DNA of 64,000 nucleotides from Gillisella vitis (lineage in GTDB: Bacteria > Pseudomonadota > Alphaproteobacteria > Rhizobiales > Rhizobiaceae), in NCBI RefSeq assembly GCF_001541345.2, contig NZ_LMVL02000001.1, positions 124,001-188,000 on the forward strand, written 5' to 3'. A model generated the notes under the pieces. That model was not told the DNA's origin, did not search any database, and saw nothing but the letters and a program-made list of their open reading frames with translations. A program made the translations under genes and the position numbers. Shown piece by piece: positions 54,677 to 64,000 of this stretch. Position 1 is the stretch's first letter, and each line of letters opens with the position of its first letter.

Positions 54677-56788
54677 TTAGCGCGTAAAGCTCTGGGCGTT
54701 GCCCGCATCGACATTGATGATATTGCCGGTCGATTTTGCCGACGCATCCGAAGCCAGGAAGTAGATGGCTTCGGCAATATCTTCAGGAAACACGTTCAGC
54801 TTCAGCATCGAGCGCTTGCGATAATGTTCCTCAAGATCGTCCACCTCGATCTTGGAGGATGCCGCGCGCTGTTCTCGCCATTCACCGTTCCAGATTTTTG
54901 AGCCGCGCAGCACGGCATCCGGGTTGACGGTGTTGACGCGGATTCCGGCATCGGCGCCTTCCAGCGCCAGGCACCGGGCAAGATGAATTTCTGCTGCCTT
55001 GGCCGTGCAATAGGCCGAGGCATTGGGCGATGAGGCAAGACCATTTTTCGAGGCGACAAATACCACATTTCCGCCCAATGCCTGCCGGCGGAAAAGCCGG
55101 AAGGCTTCCCGCGACACCAGGAAGTAACCGGTGGCGAGAATGTCTATATTCTTGTTCCACATGGCAAGCGTGGTGTCTTCGACAGGGGCGGATGATGCAA
55201 TACCGGCATTCGAGACCAGAATATCCACCCCGCCGAACTCGACACAGGCCTCCGCAAAGGCGCTGATCACGGCATCTTCGCGGGTGACATCCAGTTGAAC
55301 CGAGCGTACGGCATCACCGCCATGGCGCTTGGTGAAATCACCTGTCGTGTCGGAAAGTGCTGCGGCGTCGATGTCAGCCAGAACGACGCAAGCACCTTCG
55401 GCAACCAGTCGCTCTGCCGTAGCCCTGCCAATGCCGCCCGCGCCGCCGGTGACGAAAGCGACCTTTCCGGCCAGGCTTTTCGGCTTGGGCATGCGTTGCA
55501 GCTTTGCTTCTTCCAGCAGCCAATATTCGATATCGAAGGCTTCCTGCTCCGGCAGGCCCTGATACTGCGAAACGGTCGATGCGCCACGCATGACATTGAT
55601 GGCGTTGACGTAGAATTCACCGGCGATCCGCGCCGTTGCCTTGTCCTTGGCGAAAGACAGCATGCCAACGCCCGGAATGAGGAAGATTACCGGATTGGGA
55701 TCACGGATTTTTGGGGAATTATCGTGTTTGCAGCTCTCGTAATATCTTTTGTAATCGGCACGATAGGCCTCAAGCGCCGCATTGAGACCGGCAAGTACTG
55801 CATCCACATCCGGCTGGCTTGGATCAAAATCAACGATCAGCGGCCGGATCTTGGTGCGCAGGAAATGGTCGGGGCAGGAGGTGCCCAGCGCGCCAAGTGG
55901 CTGGAGATGATTGGAGTTGACGAATTCCAGCACGGCATCCTGATCGTCGAAATGACCAAGCTTGCGCTCCGCCTTGCCGATCCGTCCGCGAATTTCCGGC
56001 ATCAGCCTGGCGGCAATGGCGCGACGTTCGGCTGAAGGCAGGCTTTGCGTGGCGGCGCCGCCAAAAATCACCTTGCCTTCGGTTTCTCGTGCAAACCACT
56101 GGATGGCTTTGTTGATGATATCAAGCGTCAGCTCGTAGCAGGCCTTGGCGTCATTATCCCAGGTGAACAGGCCATGGCTTTCCAGCACGACGCCCTTGGC
56201 CTGCGGATTGGCCTTGACGAAGGCTTCCAGATCGAGCCCAAGCTGAAAGCCAGGACGGCGCCAGGGCAGCCAGCCGATCTCGTCGCCAAAGATCACCTTT
56301 GTCAGGTCTTTCGAGTTCTTCGACGCGGCAATGGCGATGATCGCATCCGGATGCATATGATCGACATTGGTGAACGGCACGAAACCATGCAGCGGCGTAT
56401 CGATGGATGCCGCGCGCGGATTGAGGTTGAATGTGCAATGAGGAAGGAAACCGACCATGCGGTCTTCATCGTCAACGCCCTGGTAAATACCTTTCAGCGC
56501 CTCTAGCTTTTCCTGGTAGAGCGTTGCGAAACCGTCGAGTTTGATGGTGCCGACATCGCCGCCGGACCCTTTGACCCACAAAACCTTGACCGTCTGGCCG
56601 GTGAGCGGATCTGTTTCCATGACCTTGGCCGAGGTGTTGCCGCCGCCATAATTGGTAATGCGCTTGTCGGCGCCAAGCAGGTTGGACCGGTAGAGCAGCT
56701 TGCCTGCCTCATCCAGCGTTTCGGCGTAGACATCATCCCAGCGATTGTCGAGAAGGCGGGGTTGGCCCGCTGCGGTTTGGCCCGTCAT
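54677..56788 (-). CDS. rhaD: Bifunctional rhamnulose-1-phosphate aldolase / lactaldehyde dehydrogenase
   Basis: A 703-residue fusion. The class II aldolase part covers about 35-400 (NYGGGNTSAKV, FTNVDHMHPDAIIAI with metal His). The SDR part covers about 430-700 (FVTGGAGGIGRATAERL, VSNAGIASS, YCTAKAAEIH). The aldolase cleaves rhamnulose-1-P to dihydroxyacetone phosphate and lactaldehyde, and the SDR handles lactaldehyde. This is the rhizobial RhaD. The start at 56788 follows gggagga. It is divergent from rhaR. Confidence 0.94.
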   Translation of the reverse strand: MTGQTAAGQPRLLDNRWDDVYAETLDEAGKLLYRSNLLGADKRITNYGGGNTSAKVMETDPLTGQTVKVLWVKGSGGDVGTIKLDGFATLYQEKLEALKGIYQGVDDEDRMVGFLPHCTFNLNPRAASIDTPLHGFVPFTNVDHMHPDAIIAIAASKNSKDLTKVIFGDEIGWLPWRRPGFQLGLDLEAFVKANPQAKGVVLESHGLFTWDNDAKACYELTLDIINKAIQWFARETEGKVIFGGAATQSLPSAERRAIAARLMPEIRGRIGKAERKLGHFDDQDAVLEFVNSNHLQPLGALGTSCPDHFLRTKIRPLIVDFDPSQPDVDAVLAGLNAALEAYRADYKRYYESCKHDNSPKIRDPNPVIFLIPGVGMLSFAKDKATARIAGEFYVNAINVMRGASTVSQYQGLPEQEAFDIEYWLLEEAKLQRMPKPKSLAGKVAFVTGGAGGIGRATAERLVAEGACVVLADIDAAALSDTTGDFTKRHGGDAVRSVQLDVTREDAVISAFAEACVEFGGVDILVSNAGIASSAPVEDTTLAMWNKNIDILATGYFLVSREAFRLFRRQALGGNVVFVASKNGLASSPNASAYCTAKAAEIHLARCLALEGADAGIRVNTVNPDAVLRGSKIWNGEWREQRAASSKIEVDDLEEHYRKRSMLKLNVFPEDIAEAIYFLASDASAKSTGNIINVDAGNAQSFTR

Positions 56789-56875
56789 GGAAGTCCTCCC
56801 AAAATGTGATTTTAAGGCCCGCCATATCGGCGAACGCTCCATCCTGTTATGGGTATCGCGCAAATTTATCGCTCG

Positions 56876-56894
56876 TGTCAATCATAAACGATCA
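56876..56894 (+). promoter_or_regulatory. Rhamnose operator half, left
   Basis: A 19-base site TGTCAATCATAAACGATCA. Its reverse complement recurs with one mismatch at 56930-56948. It lies on the rhaD side of the spacer. RhaR, the DeoR-type regulator encoded next door, is the expected ligand. Confidence 0.65.
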
Positions 56895-56929
56895 TAAATG
56901 TTCATTGTGCATCGCAATATAATCTATTT

Positions 56930-56948
56930 TGATCGTTTGTGATTGACA
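56930..56948 (-). promoter_or_regulatory. Rhamnose operator half, right
   Basis: TGATCGTTTGTGATTGACA, inverse of the left site with 18 of 19 matches. The centres are 54 bases apart, about five helical turns, which suits loop or cooperative binding between the divergent rhaDI and rhaRSTPQUK promoters. Confidence 0.65.
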
Positions 56949-56989
56949 TCTTCAATCTGTTAAGCCTAAAACACGCCAAGGAGGACCCC

Positions 56990-57802
56990 ATGCACGAACG
57001 CGAACGCCATCGCATTATACTCAGCGCCATCCAGGAAAAACCTGTGGTGACGGTGCAGGATATTGCCGAATTGACGGATGCGTCCGAAGCAACCATCCGG
57101 CGCGACATCGCATCCCTGCATGTGCAGGGGAAGTTACGTCGGGTCCGGGGTGGGGCAGAAGCAGTACATCCTCCACAGCAGGGCAATCTGGCTGCCCGAC
57201 CGTTCAGGGTGTCGGAATCGGTCAATATCGATAAGAAACGCGCAATTGCGCGCGCTGCTGTTGAGCTCTGCGAGGAAGGCGATTCGATCATCATCAATGG
57301 TGGAACCACCACCTTTCAGATGGTGCATTTCATGTCAGCGCGTCGCTTGCAGGTGATGACCAATTCCTTTGCAATCGCCGAGCATCTGGTCAAGCATTCG
57401 AAATGTACGATCAACGTGCCGGGTGGGGCGATCTACCGGGATCAAAGCCTGATCCTGTCGCCTTTCGAAAATGATGCGATCCGTAATTTCTATGCCCGCC
57501 GGATGTTCATCGGCGCGCAGGGCATTTCGGCGCTGGGCGTGATGGAGCCGGATGCGCTGGTGATCCAGAGTGAGCAACGGCTGATGCGCCAGGCCGACGA
57601 GCTGATCGTCATGGTCGATTCGACGAAATTCACGCGGCGTTCCAGCATGATTTTATGCGGGCTGGATGCGGTCTCAACCATCATCACCGATGACGGCGTG
57701 CCTGAAGAGGCAGCCCATATGGTCGAGGCGGCTGGAATAAAGCTTTTGACGGTCCGGGCTTCGACCTCGGCCGACAGGGAGGATGCCCCTTCGGTCGCTT
57801 GA
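56990..57802 (+). CDS. rhaR: DeoR-family rhamnose regulator
   Basis: A 270-residue DeoR-type repressor. The helix-turn-helix covers about 5-60 (RHRIILSAIQEKPVVTVQDIAELTDASEATIRRDIASLHVQGKLRRVRGG). The C-terminal sugar-phosphate domain covers about 85-240 (IINGGTTTFQMVHFM, MVDSTKF). It heads the rhaRSTPQUK operon. The start has a perfect aaggagg site. Note that E. coli RhaR is AraC-type; this is the unrelated rhizobial RhaR. Confidence 0.93.
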   Translation: MHERERHRIILSAIQEKPVVTVQDIAELTDASEATIRRDIASLHVQGKLRRVRGGAEAVHPPQQGNLAARPFRVSESVNIDKKRAIARAAVELCEEGDSIIINGGTTTFQMVHFMSARRLQVMTNSFAIAEHLVKHSKCTINVPGGAIYRDQSLILSPFENDAIRNFYARRMFIGAQGISALGVMEPDALVIQSEQRLMRQADELIVMVDSTKFTRRSSMILCGLDAVSTIITDDGVPEEAAHMVEAAGIKLLTVRASTSADREDAPSVA

Positions 57803-57856
57803 GGAAGCGATACGCCGGTTGGGGCTAACGGGTTCAACATCTGGGAGGATAAAGAC

Positions 57857-58852
57857 ATGAAAATTTCAAGACGATTGTTCGGGGCGGCGGCAATTGCCTT
57901 CGTGACGACAGCGGGCATGGCGCATGCCGCCGATATGAAGATCGCCATCGTGGTGAAATCGCTCGGCAACGGTTTCTTCGAGGCGGCCAACAAGGGCGCG
58001 GAAGAGGCGGCCAAGGAACTGGGTGGCGTCAAGATCATCTATACCGGTCCGACCACGACGACTGCTGAAGGCCAGATCGAGGTGATCAATTCCCTGATCG
58101 CCCAGGGAGTCGATGCCATCGCCATTTCCGCCAATGACCCGGATGCCGTGGTTCCGGCCCTGAAGAAAGCCGCGCAGCGCGGCATCAAGGTGATTTCCTG
58201 GGATTCCGGCGTGGCGCCTGCTGGCCGTATCATGCATCTCAACCCGTCTTCGAACGAGTTGATCGGCAAGATGTGCCTGAAACTGGCCGCCGACCATCTG
58301 GCTGATGGCAAAGGCGATTTCGCCATTCTCTCGGCCACCACGACCTCGACCAACCAGAATATCTGGATTGCCGAGATGAAGAAGCAGTTGAAGGATTTCC
58401 CCGGCCTTAACCTCACCACCACAGTCTATGGTGATGACCTTGCGGATAAAAGCTACCGTGAAGCCAATGGCATTCTGACATCCCATCCGAATGTGAAGGT
58501 GATTGTTGCTCCGACCACGGTCGGCGTCTTGGCGGCCTCGCAGGCCGTGAAGGACGCTGGGAAGATCGGTCAGGTCTATGTGACCGGTCTTGGCCTGCCA
58601 TCGGAAATGGCTGGCGCGATCAAGTCCGGTGCCACCAAGGAATTCGCGATCTGGAACCCCATCGATCTCGGCTATTCGGCCACCCAGATCGCCTATCATC
58701 TGGTGAAAGATGACGCGACCGGCAAGCCCGGCAGCGAGGTTCCGGCCGGACGAATGGGCAAGATCAAGATCGGCGACAATGGCGAAGCGGCGATGGCCGA
58801 TCCCTTCGTCTATGATGCCAAGAACATCGATCAGTTCTCGAAAATCTTCTGA
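57857..58852 (+). CDS. rhaS: Rhamnose-binding protein of ABC importer
   Basis: A 331-residue periplasmic binding protein of the ribose/rhamnose type (Peripla_BP_4). The signal peptide is cleaved after AHA-A. Motifs: KIAIVVKSLGNGFFEAANKGAEEAAKE and ISANDPDAVVPALKKA. It is the ligand receptor for the RhaTPQ transporter. Confidence 0.94.
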   Translation: MKISRRLFGAAAIAFVTTAGMAHAADMKIAIVVKSLGNGFFEAANKGAEEAAKELGGVKIIYTGPTTTTAEGQIEVINSLIAQGVDAIAISANDPDAVVPALKKAAQRGIKVISWDSGVAPAGRIMHLNPSSNELIGKMCLKLAADHLADGKGDFAILSATTTSTNQNIWIAEMKKQLKDFPGLNLTTTVYGDDLADKSYREANGILTSHPNVKVIVAPTTVGVLAASQAVKDAGKIGQVYVTGLGLPSEMAGAIKSGATKEFAIWNPIDLGYSATQIAYHLVKDDATGKPGSEVPAGRMGKIKIGDNGEAAMADPFVYDAKNIDQFSKIF

Positions 58853-58958
58853 TCCAGCCACTTTATACAGTGAGGTCTGAGGCAATCGAACCCGGCGGTA
58901 TCTGCCGCCGGGAACCCTTATCCGTTCCTGGCCTCTCTGGCCTGATCTGGTGCAATCG

Positions 58959-60494
58959 ATGATGAGTGTCCAAACCACAAAGCTTGATGCCGTACCGCTC
59001 GGTGATCGCGCCCCGATACTGGAGATGCGCGGCATTTCGCAGATCTTTCCGGGTGTGAAGGCGTTGGATGGCGTGAATATCGCCCTTTATCCCGGCGAGG
59101 TCACGGCATTGATCGGCGAAAATGGCGCCGGTAAATCGACGCTGGTCAAGATCCTGACGGGCATTTACCGGCCCAATGAGGGGGAGATCGTCATCGATGG
59201 TTCGCCGGTGACATTTGCCAATGCTCAAGCTGCCATCGATGCGGGCGTGACGGCCATTCATCAGGAAACCGTGCTGTTTGACGAACTGAGTGTGGCTGAA
59301 AACATCTTTCTCGGCCATGCGCCAAAAACCCGCTTCGGTTTAATCGACTGGAACGGCATCAACGCCAAAGCCAGAGCGCTGATGGATCGGCTGGAAAGCA
59401 AGATCGATCCAACCATCAAATTGAAGGATCTCTCGATTGCCCAGCGGCATCTGGTGGCGATTGCGCGGGCGCTTTCGGTTGAAGCGCGGATCGTTATCAT
59501 GGACGAGCCGACGGCGGCCCTGTCGCGCAAGGAAATCGATGATCTGTTTCGCATCGTTGAAGGGCTGAAGCGGGATGGCAAAGCGATCCTGTTCATCAGT
59601 CACAAATTCGATGAAGTCTATGAAATCGCCGAGAATTACGCGGTGTTCCGCGATGGAAAAATGGTCGGTTCTGGTCAGTTGCAACAGACGCCGCAGGATG
59701 AGATCGTGCGGCTGATGGTTGGCCGGGATGTGCATGATGCTTTTCCAAAGATTGACGTTTCCATCGGCGCGGCGGTGCTTTCCATCTCAAACTATTGCCA
59801 CGAAACCGAGTTTCGGGACATTTCATTTCAATTGCACAAAGGCGAGATCCTTGGGGTTTACGGGTTGATCGGTGCAGGTCGCTCCGAACTGTGCCAGTCG
59901 CTGTTTGGCATTACCCGCCCAACCTCAGGATCGGTGACGCTGGAGGGCAAGGTGGTCGATATCCGCTCGCCTGCGGATGCCATTGCCGCTGGCATCGTCT
60001 ATGTGCCGGAAGAGCGCGGTCGCCATGGGTTGGCGCTGCAAATGCCGATTTACCAGAATATGTCCCTACCTTCTTTGGCGCGTGTTTCGGCGCGCGGTTT
60101 TCTCAATGCCATCAATGAGTTTTCCCTGGCGCGCCACTATGCCGAGCGGTTGGACCTGCGGGCGGCGGCTCTGTCCGTGCCGGTTGGTACGCTGTCGGGC
60201 GGCAACCAACAGAAAGTGGTGATTGGTAAATGGCTGGCGACCAAGCCGAAAGTCATCATTCTCGATGAGCCGACCAAGGGGATCGATATCGGTTCCAAGG
60301 CGGCGGTGCATGGCTTTATCTCCGAACTCGCGGCAGAGGGCCTGTCGATCATCATGATTTCCTCCGAACTGCCGGAGATCCTCGGCATGTCCGACCGGGT
60401 GATGGTGATGCGGGAGGGATTGCAGGCTGGAATTTTTGAGCGGGAGGCGCTGACACCGGAAGTTCTGGTGCGCGCGGCAACCGGCAATGCGTGA
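58959..60494 (+). CDS. rhaT: Rhamnose ABC importer, double ATPase
   Basis: A 511-residue ATPase with two ABC modules, as in CUT2 transporters. The first has intact Walker A GENGAGKST and Walker B VIMDEPTAAL. The second has GLIGAGRSE in place of Walker A, signature SGGNQQKVVIGKWL and Walker B IILDEPTKGID. The degenerate second Walker A is normal for this family. Start uncertain among GTG 58950, ATG 58959 and ATG 58962. It lies about 100 bases after rhaS. Confidence 0.93.
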   Translation: MMSVQTTKLDAVPLGDRAPILEMRGISQIFPGVKALDGVNIALYPGEVTALIGENGAGKSTLVKILTGIYRPNEGEIVIDGSPVTFANAQAAIDAGVTAIHQETVLFDELSVAENIFLGHAPKTRFGLIDWNGINAKARALMDRLESKIDPTIKLKDLSIAQRHLVAIARALSVEARIVIMDEPTAALSRKEIDDLFRIVEGLKRDGKAILFISHKFDEVYEIAENYAVFRDGKMVGSGQLQQTPQDEIVRLMVGRDVHDAFPKIDVSIGAAVLSISNYCHETEFRDISFQLHKGEILGVYGLIGAGRSELCQSLFGITRPTSGSVTLEGKVVDIRSPADAIAAGIVYVPEERGRHGLALQMPIYQNMSLPSLARVSARGFLNAINEFSLARHYAERLDLRAAALSVPVGTLSGGNQQKVVIGKWLATKPKVIILDEPTKGIDIGSKAAVHGFISELAAEGLSIIMISSELPEILGMSDRVMVMREGLQAGIFEREALTPEVLVRAATGNA

Positions 60495-60503
60495 GGTGTG
60501 ACA

Positions 60504-61505
60504 ATGAAAAGCCTGCTGAAACACCGCGAGATCGCATTGGGTGTCATCACCCTGTTGCTGATTGCCGGGTTCTCCACCCGTGCAGACGGTTTTGCCTCGC
60601 CAGGCAATCTGGCGACGATCTTTAACGATACGTCGATCCTGATCATTCTGGCGCTGGCGCAGATGACTGTGATCCTTACCAAATCGATCGATCTATCGGT
60701 TGCCGCCAATCTCGCCTTTTCCGGCATGGCGGTGGCGATGTTGGATTCGAGTTTTCCGGGCCTGCCGCTGGTGCTGCTGATTGCAGCGGCGGTGCTGGTT
60801 GGGGCTGCACTCGGCGCGATTAATGGCTATCTCGTCTGGCTATTGCAGATCCCGCCCATCGTCGTGACGTTGGGTACGCTGACGATCTATCGCGGCATGG
60901 CTTTCGTGTTGTCTGGCGGGGCTTGGGTGAACGCCCATCAGATGACGCCGGATTTCCTCAACCTGCCGCGCATTGTCCTCATGGGGCTTCCGGTCCTGGC
61001 ATGGATTGCAGTGATCGTGGTCATTGCCATGGCTGTTGTGCTGGGGCGCACCACATTTGGTCGCGCCACCTATGCCGCCGGTGGGAATGCGACGGCTGCG
61101 GTTTATGCTGGCATCGACATCGGTTGGACGCGATTTCTGGCCTTCGTTTTGTCAGGCGGACTTGCTGGCCTCTGCGGCTATCTCTGGGTGTCGCGCTACG
61201 CGGTTGCCTATGTGGATATTGCCAGCGGTTTTGAGTTGGACAGCGTGGCGGCTTGCGTTATCGGCGGCATTTCGATTGCCGGTGGCATTGGCTCGGTCGC
61301 TGGCACCGTGCTGGGGGCTTTGTTTTTGGGCGTTATCAAGAATGCATTGCCTGTGATCGGCATTTCGCCCTTCGCACAGATGGCAATATCCGGTGTGGTG
61401 ATTGTTTTGGCCGTGGTGTTCAACGCCCGGGCCGAACGCAGAAAGGGCCGGATTATCCTGCGGGACAGGGCCGCGGGCAGCACGGTTCAGGAGGTTACGG
61501 CATGA
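60504..61505 (+). CDS. rhaP: Rhamnose ABC importer permease
   Basis: A 333-residue CUT2 permease with eight to ten spans (family motif LAQMTVILTKSIDLSVAANLAFSGM and the substrate-channel stretch GNATAAVYAGI). The ATG at 60504 follows gaggtg; a GTG two codons earlier is possible. The stop overlaps rhaQ by four bases. Confidence 0.92.
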   Translation: MKSLLKHREIALGVITLLLIAGFSTRADGFASPGNLATIFNDTSILIILALAQMTVILTKSIDLSVAANLAFSGMAVAMLDSSFPGLPLVLLIAAAVLVGAALGAINGYLVWLLQIPPIVVTLGTLTIYRGMAFVLSGGAWVNAHQMTPDFLNLPRIVLMGLPVLAWIAVIVVIAMAVVLGRTTFGRATYAAGGNATAAVYAGIDIGWTRFLAFVLSGGLAGLCGYLWVSRYAVAYVDIASGFELDSVAACVIGGISIAGGIGSVAGTVLGALFLGVIKNALPVIGISPFAQMAISGVVIVLAVVFNARAERRKGRIILRDRAAGSTVQEVTA

Positions 61506-62515
61506 CAATGGCACCTGTTGAACAAACCCCGGTCAAACGCCGTATTCCCGACAAGCTCGGCACCCCGATACGCCGCCTGCTGGCCAGCTGGGAAGTATTG
61601 TTGTTGGGTGTCGCAGTCGTGATTTTCATCGCCAACGCGCTGGCTTCTCCCTATTTTCTGGATGCCTGGAACCTGTCGGACGCCACCTTCAATTTCACTG
61701 AAAAGGCGATGATCGCCTTTGCCATGGCGTTGCTGGTGATTGCCGGTGAGATCGATCTTTCGGTCGCTGCGATCATTGCTCTGGCCTCGACGGCCATGGG
61801 CGCGGCAGCTCAGTTGGGTGTGGGCACGCCGGGCTTGGTGATGATCGGTATCGGCGTTGGGCTTTTATGCGGGGTGTTCAACGGCGTGCTGGTCGCCGGG
61901 CTAAAACTGCCCTCCATCGTTGTCACCATTGGCACGATGAGCCTGTTTCGCGGCATTTCCTATATCGTGCTTGGCGATCAAGCCTATGGAAAATACCCGG
62001 AAAGCTTCGCCTATTTCGGCCAGGGCTATGTGGCCTGGGTGTTTTCCTTCGAATTCGTCCTCTTCTTTGTGCTGGCAGCGCTGTTTGCGGTGCTGCTGCA
62101 TGCCACCAATTTTGGACGACAGGTCTATGTGATCGGCAATAATCCGCTGGCAGCCAGGTTTTCAGGCATTCCCGTTGATCGGGTCAAATTCATCCTGTTT
62201 TTGTTGACCGGATTGATGAGCGGCATTGCTGCCGTTTGCCTGACGTCCCGACTGGGTTCGACACGGCCATCCATTGCCCAAGGATGGGAATTGGAAGCCG
62301 TCACCATGGTTGTGCTGGGAGGTGTGTCGATTGTCGGTGGGGCTGGCACGATTGGCGGAGTGGTGATTGCCGCCTTCGTGATGGGTCTGGTGACATTCGG
62401 GCTCGGGCTGTTGAACGTGCCGGGTATCGTTATGTCGATTTTCATCGGTCTGTTGCTGATCATCACCATCGCCTTGCCGATTTTGGCGCGACGGATGCGG
62501 GATATGAGGACATGA
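61502..62515 (+). CDS. rhaQ: Rhamnose ABC importer permease
   Basis: A 337-residue CUT2 permease, partner of rhaP ([47 protein letters not shown]). Start and stop overlap both neighbours by four bases, showing tight coupling within the operon. Confidence 0.92.
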   Translation: MTMAPVEQTPVKRRIPDKLGTPIRRLLASWEVLLLGVAVVIFIANALASPYFLDAWNLSDATFNFTEKAMIAFAMALLVIAGEIDLSVAAIIALASTAMGAAAQLGVGTPGLVMIGIGVGLLCGVFNGVLVAGLKLPSIVVTIGTMSLFRGISYIVLGDQAYGKYPESFAYFGQGYVAWVFSFEFVLFFVLAALFAVLLHATNFGRQVYVIGNNPLAARFSGIPVDRVKFILFLLTGLMSGIAAVCLTSRLGSTRPSIAQGWELEAVTMVVLGGVSIVGGAGTIGGVVIAAFVMGLVTFGLGLLNVPGIVMSIFIGLLLIITIALPILARRMRDMRT

Positions 62516-62841
62516 GCATGGCAGAGACAGAAAAATATGCCTTCAAGATGCAGCTCCATCCAGGCATGGAGGCCGAATATAAAAAGAGGCATGATGCGAT
62601 CTGGCCGGAACTGGCGGCTCTGTTGCATGAGGCTGGCGTCAGTGATTATTCCATCCACCTCGACCGGGAAACAAACACGCTCTTCGGCCTACTGACCCGG
62701 CGCAAAAGCCATGGCATGGCCGCGCTGCCGGAGCACCCGGTCATGCAGCGCTGGTGGGCGCATATGGGTGATATCATGGCCACCAATCCGGATGGATCGC
62801 CGGTCGCTGTCGATCTCGTGCCGGTATTTTACATGCCATGA
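62512..62841 (+). CDS. rhaU: L-rhamnose mutarotase
   Basis: A 109-residue dimeric alpha+beta barrel protein. It has the family pattern ([52 protein letters not shown]) with the catalytic His/Trp/Tyr set. It interconverts rhamnopyranose anomers, supplying the beta form to the isomerase. Overlaps rhaQ and rhaK by four bases each. Confidence 0.93.
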   Translation: MSMAETEKYAFKMQLHPGMEAEYKKRHDAIWPELAALLHEAGVSDYSIHLDRETNTLFGLLTRRKSHGMAALPEHPVMQRWWAHMGDIMATNPDGSPVAVDLVPVFYMP

Positions 62842-64000
62842 GCAGAATATCCGAAACCGTCGTCGTCATCGATATTGGCAAGACCAATGCCAAGGTCGTC
62901 GTCTTGCAGGCGTCGACGGGCTTGGAACTTGGCTGTCGGCGTATGCCAAATACAGGTGTCGGGGAGGGGCCTTATCCGCATTTCGATACGGACAAGCTGT
63001 GGTCCTTCATCCTGGACGCCTTGAAAGCCTTCGCCGCAGGACCAGGATTCGATGCGATTTCGATCACCACCCATGGCGCAAGTGCTGCTTTGCTTGACGG
63101 CGATGGTGAGCTGGCAATGCCGGTGCTGGATTACGAATACCGCTATCCCGAAACGATCACTCTTGCCTATGATGCCTTGCGGCCGAGTTTTGATGAAACA
63201 TTTTCACCGCGCCTGCCGGGCGGTCTCAATCTCGGTGCCCAGTTGCACTACCAGAAAACGGCCTTTCCCGCGCTTTTTTCCGGGGTTGCGACCATTGTCA
63301 CCTATCCGCAATATTGGGCTTTCAGACTGACCGGCGTGGCGGCGAATGAGGCGACCTCGTTGGGATGTCATACGGATTTATGGCGGCCGCAGCAGGGTTG
63401 TTATTCAAGCCTGGTTGAGCGATTGGAGCTTGGTCCCAATCTCGCTCCCTTGCGTTCCGCTTTCGACGCTTTGGGGGATGTCACGCAATCTGTGGCCGAA
63501 CAGATAGGGCTCTCACGCCCTATTCCCGTCTATTGCGGCATTCATGATAGCAATGCCTCGCTGCTGCCGCATCTCTTAAGACGTGAAAAACCTTTCACTG
63601 TCGTGTCTACTGGCACCTGGATCATCGGATTTGCCGTCGGCAGCACGGCCGCGCTTCTCGATCCGGTTCGTGATACCTTGGCCAATGTCGATGCGCATGG
63701 TCAGGCCGTACCCTCGTGCCGCTATATGGGCGGACGGGAATTCGAAATACTCGTCCAGGGATTGGATGTCCCGGATGAGGTTGAGATCGAGCGGGCGGCA
63801 GAGCAGGTGATCAGTGGTGATGTCATGCGGCTGCCAAGCGTGGTCGATGGTTCTGGTCCTTATCCGACCCGAAACGGTGGGTGGACGGTGGTGCCGGAAG
63901 GCGCGGCACAGCTTTATGCAGCGGCGAGCCTTTATACGGCGATAATGACGGCATCGTCGCTATCGTTGATCGGCTCAACCGGTCCTGTTCTCGTCGAAGG
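62838..64000 (+). CDS. rhaK: L-rhamnulose kinase, N-terminal 387 residues
   Basis: FGGY-family kinase running off the window end. The visible part has the N-terminal ATP-binding strand [15 protein letters not shown], the sugar-binding region and [13 protein letters not shown] with the catalytic Asp, and STGTWIIGF. Its role is phosphorylation of rhamnulose to rhamnulose-1-P. In R. leguminosarum this kinase is also required for rhamnose transport activity. Only the C-terminal portion is missing. Confidence 0.92.
   Translation, partial: MSRISETVVVIDIGKTNAKVVVLQASTGLELGCRRMPNTGVGEGPYPHFDTDKLWSFILDALKAFAAGPGFDAISITTHGASAALLDGDGELAMPVLDYEYRYPETITLAYDALRPSFDETFSPRLPGGLNLGAQLHYQKTAFPALFSGVATIVTYPQYWAFRLTGVAANEATSLGCHTDLWRPQQGCYSSLVERLELGPNLAPLRSAFDALGDVTQSVAEQIGLSRPIPVYCGIHDSNASLLPHLLRREKPFTVVSTGTWIIGFAVGSTAALLDPVRDTLANVDAHGQAVPSCRYMGGREFEILVQGLDVPDEVEIERAAEQVISGDVMRLPSVVDGSGPYPTRNGGWTVVPEGAAQLYAAASLYTAIMTASSLSLIGSTGPVLVE

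Noticed and set aside
57866..59035. 389-codon open frame on the minus strand
   Set aside because: Antisense to rhaS and the start of rhaT; Gly/Arg/His-rich shadow.
59836..60000. Degenerate second Walker A in rhaT as a possible mutation
   Set aside because: GLIGAGRSE in the second ATPase half is normal for CUT2 double ATPases.
1..64000. CRISPR array, rRNA operon, prophage or conjugation genes
   Set aside because: No regularly spaced repeats, no rRNA sequence and no phage or transfer genes were seen. The only mobile element is the IS630 at 50635-51780.

Overview
The window looks like a chromosomal or large-replicon segment from a member of the Rhizobiaceae (Agrobacterium/Allorhizobium/Rhizobium-like). 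This rests on gene content and order. The dctA / dctB-dctD arrangement has a canonical sigma-54 promoter. The rhamnose locus is arranged as rhaDI / rhaRSTPQUK, as in Rhizobium leguminosarum. Other supports are the cyoABCD-SURF1 cluster, the RTX-GH16 glycanase of the PlyA/ExsH type and the Cbg1-like GH3 beta-glucosidase. No database search was possible, so the genus is an inference.

Layout. (1) 0-6.6 kb: small secreted and membrane proteins, an exporter-type ABC half-transporter with a long structured leader, a CpxA/CpxR-like two-component system with a perfect CpxR-type box, a YoaK-like DUF1275 membrane protein, and tRNA-Ser(UGA). (2) 6.7-11.8 kb: cytochrome o ubiquinol oxidase operon cyoABCD plus SURF1, with His/Met-rich tails on CyoA and CyoD. 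(3) 12.1-16 kb: ECF sigma factor with overlapping anti-sigma gene, a Bax-inhibitor-1 family protein, pseudoazurin behind a FixK/FNR-type box, and an NnrU-like protein. (4) 16-22.4 kb: RTX-GH16 glycanase, then dctA divergent from dctBD. (5) 22.4-24 kb: a TetR regulator and small ORFs.

(6) 24-44.7 kb: a long amino-sugar region. A GntR regulator, SIS-type glucosamine-6-phosphate deaminase, NagA and a NagK-like ROK kinase form one operon. It is divergent from an oxidoreductase plus CUT1 ABC sugar importer. Next to it lie two divergent operons (NTF2-like, M81 and DSD-type PLP enzyme on one strand; RidA, RpiR, SDR, GH20 hexosaminidase, second M81, MFS and CutC on the other). They share an intergenic region rich in inverted repeats. 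This pair is the best candidate here for an undescribed catabolic system. It may take apart an N-acetylhexosamine conjugate carrying amide-linked, possibly D-, amino acids.

(7) 44.7-53.2 kb: thioesterase, TetR plus GH3 beta-glucosidase with a likely operator, and a QseBC-like two-component system separated from a PepSY-like gene by an intact IS630-family element that sits exactly between TA duplications. A DUF1003 membrane protein follows. (8) 53.3-64 kb: complete L-rhamnose catabolism and transport locus (rhaI, rhaD divergent from rhaR,S,T,P,Q,U,K), with a near-perfect pair of 19-bp inverted operator-like sites between the two arms. rhaK runs off the window end.
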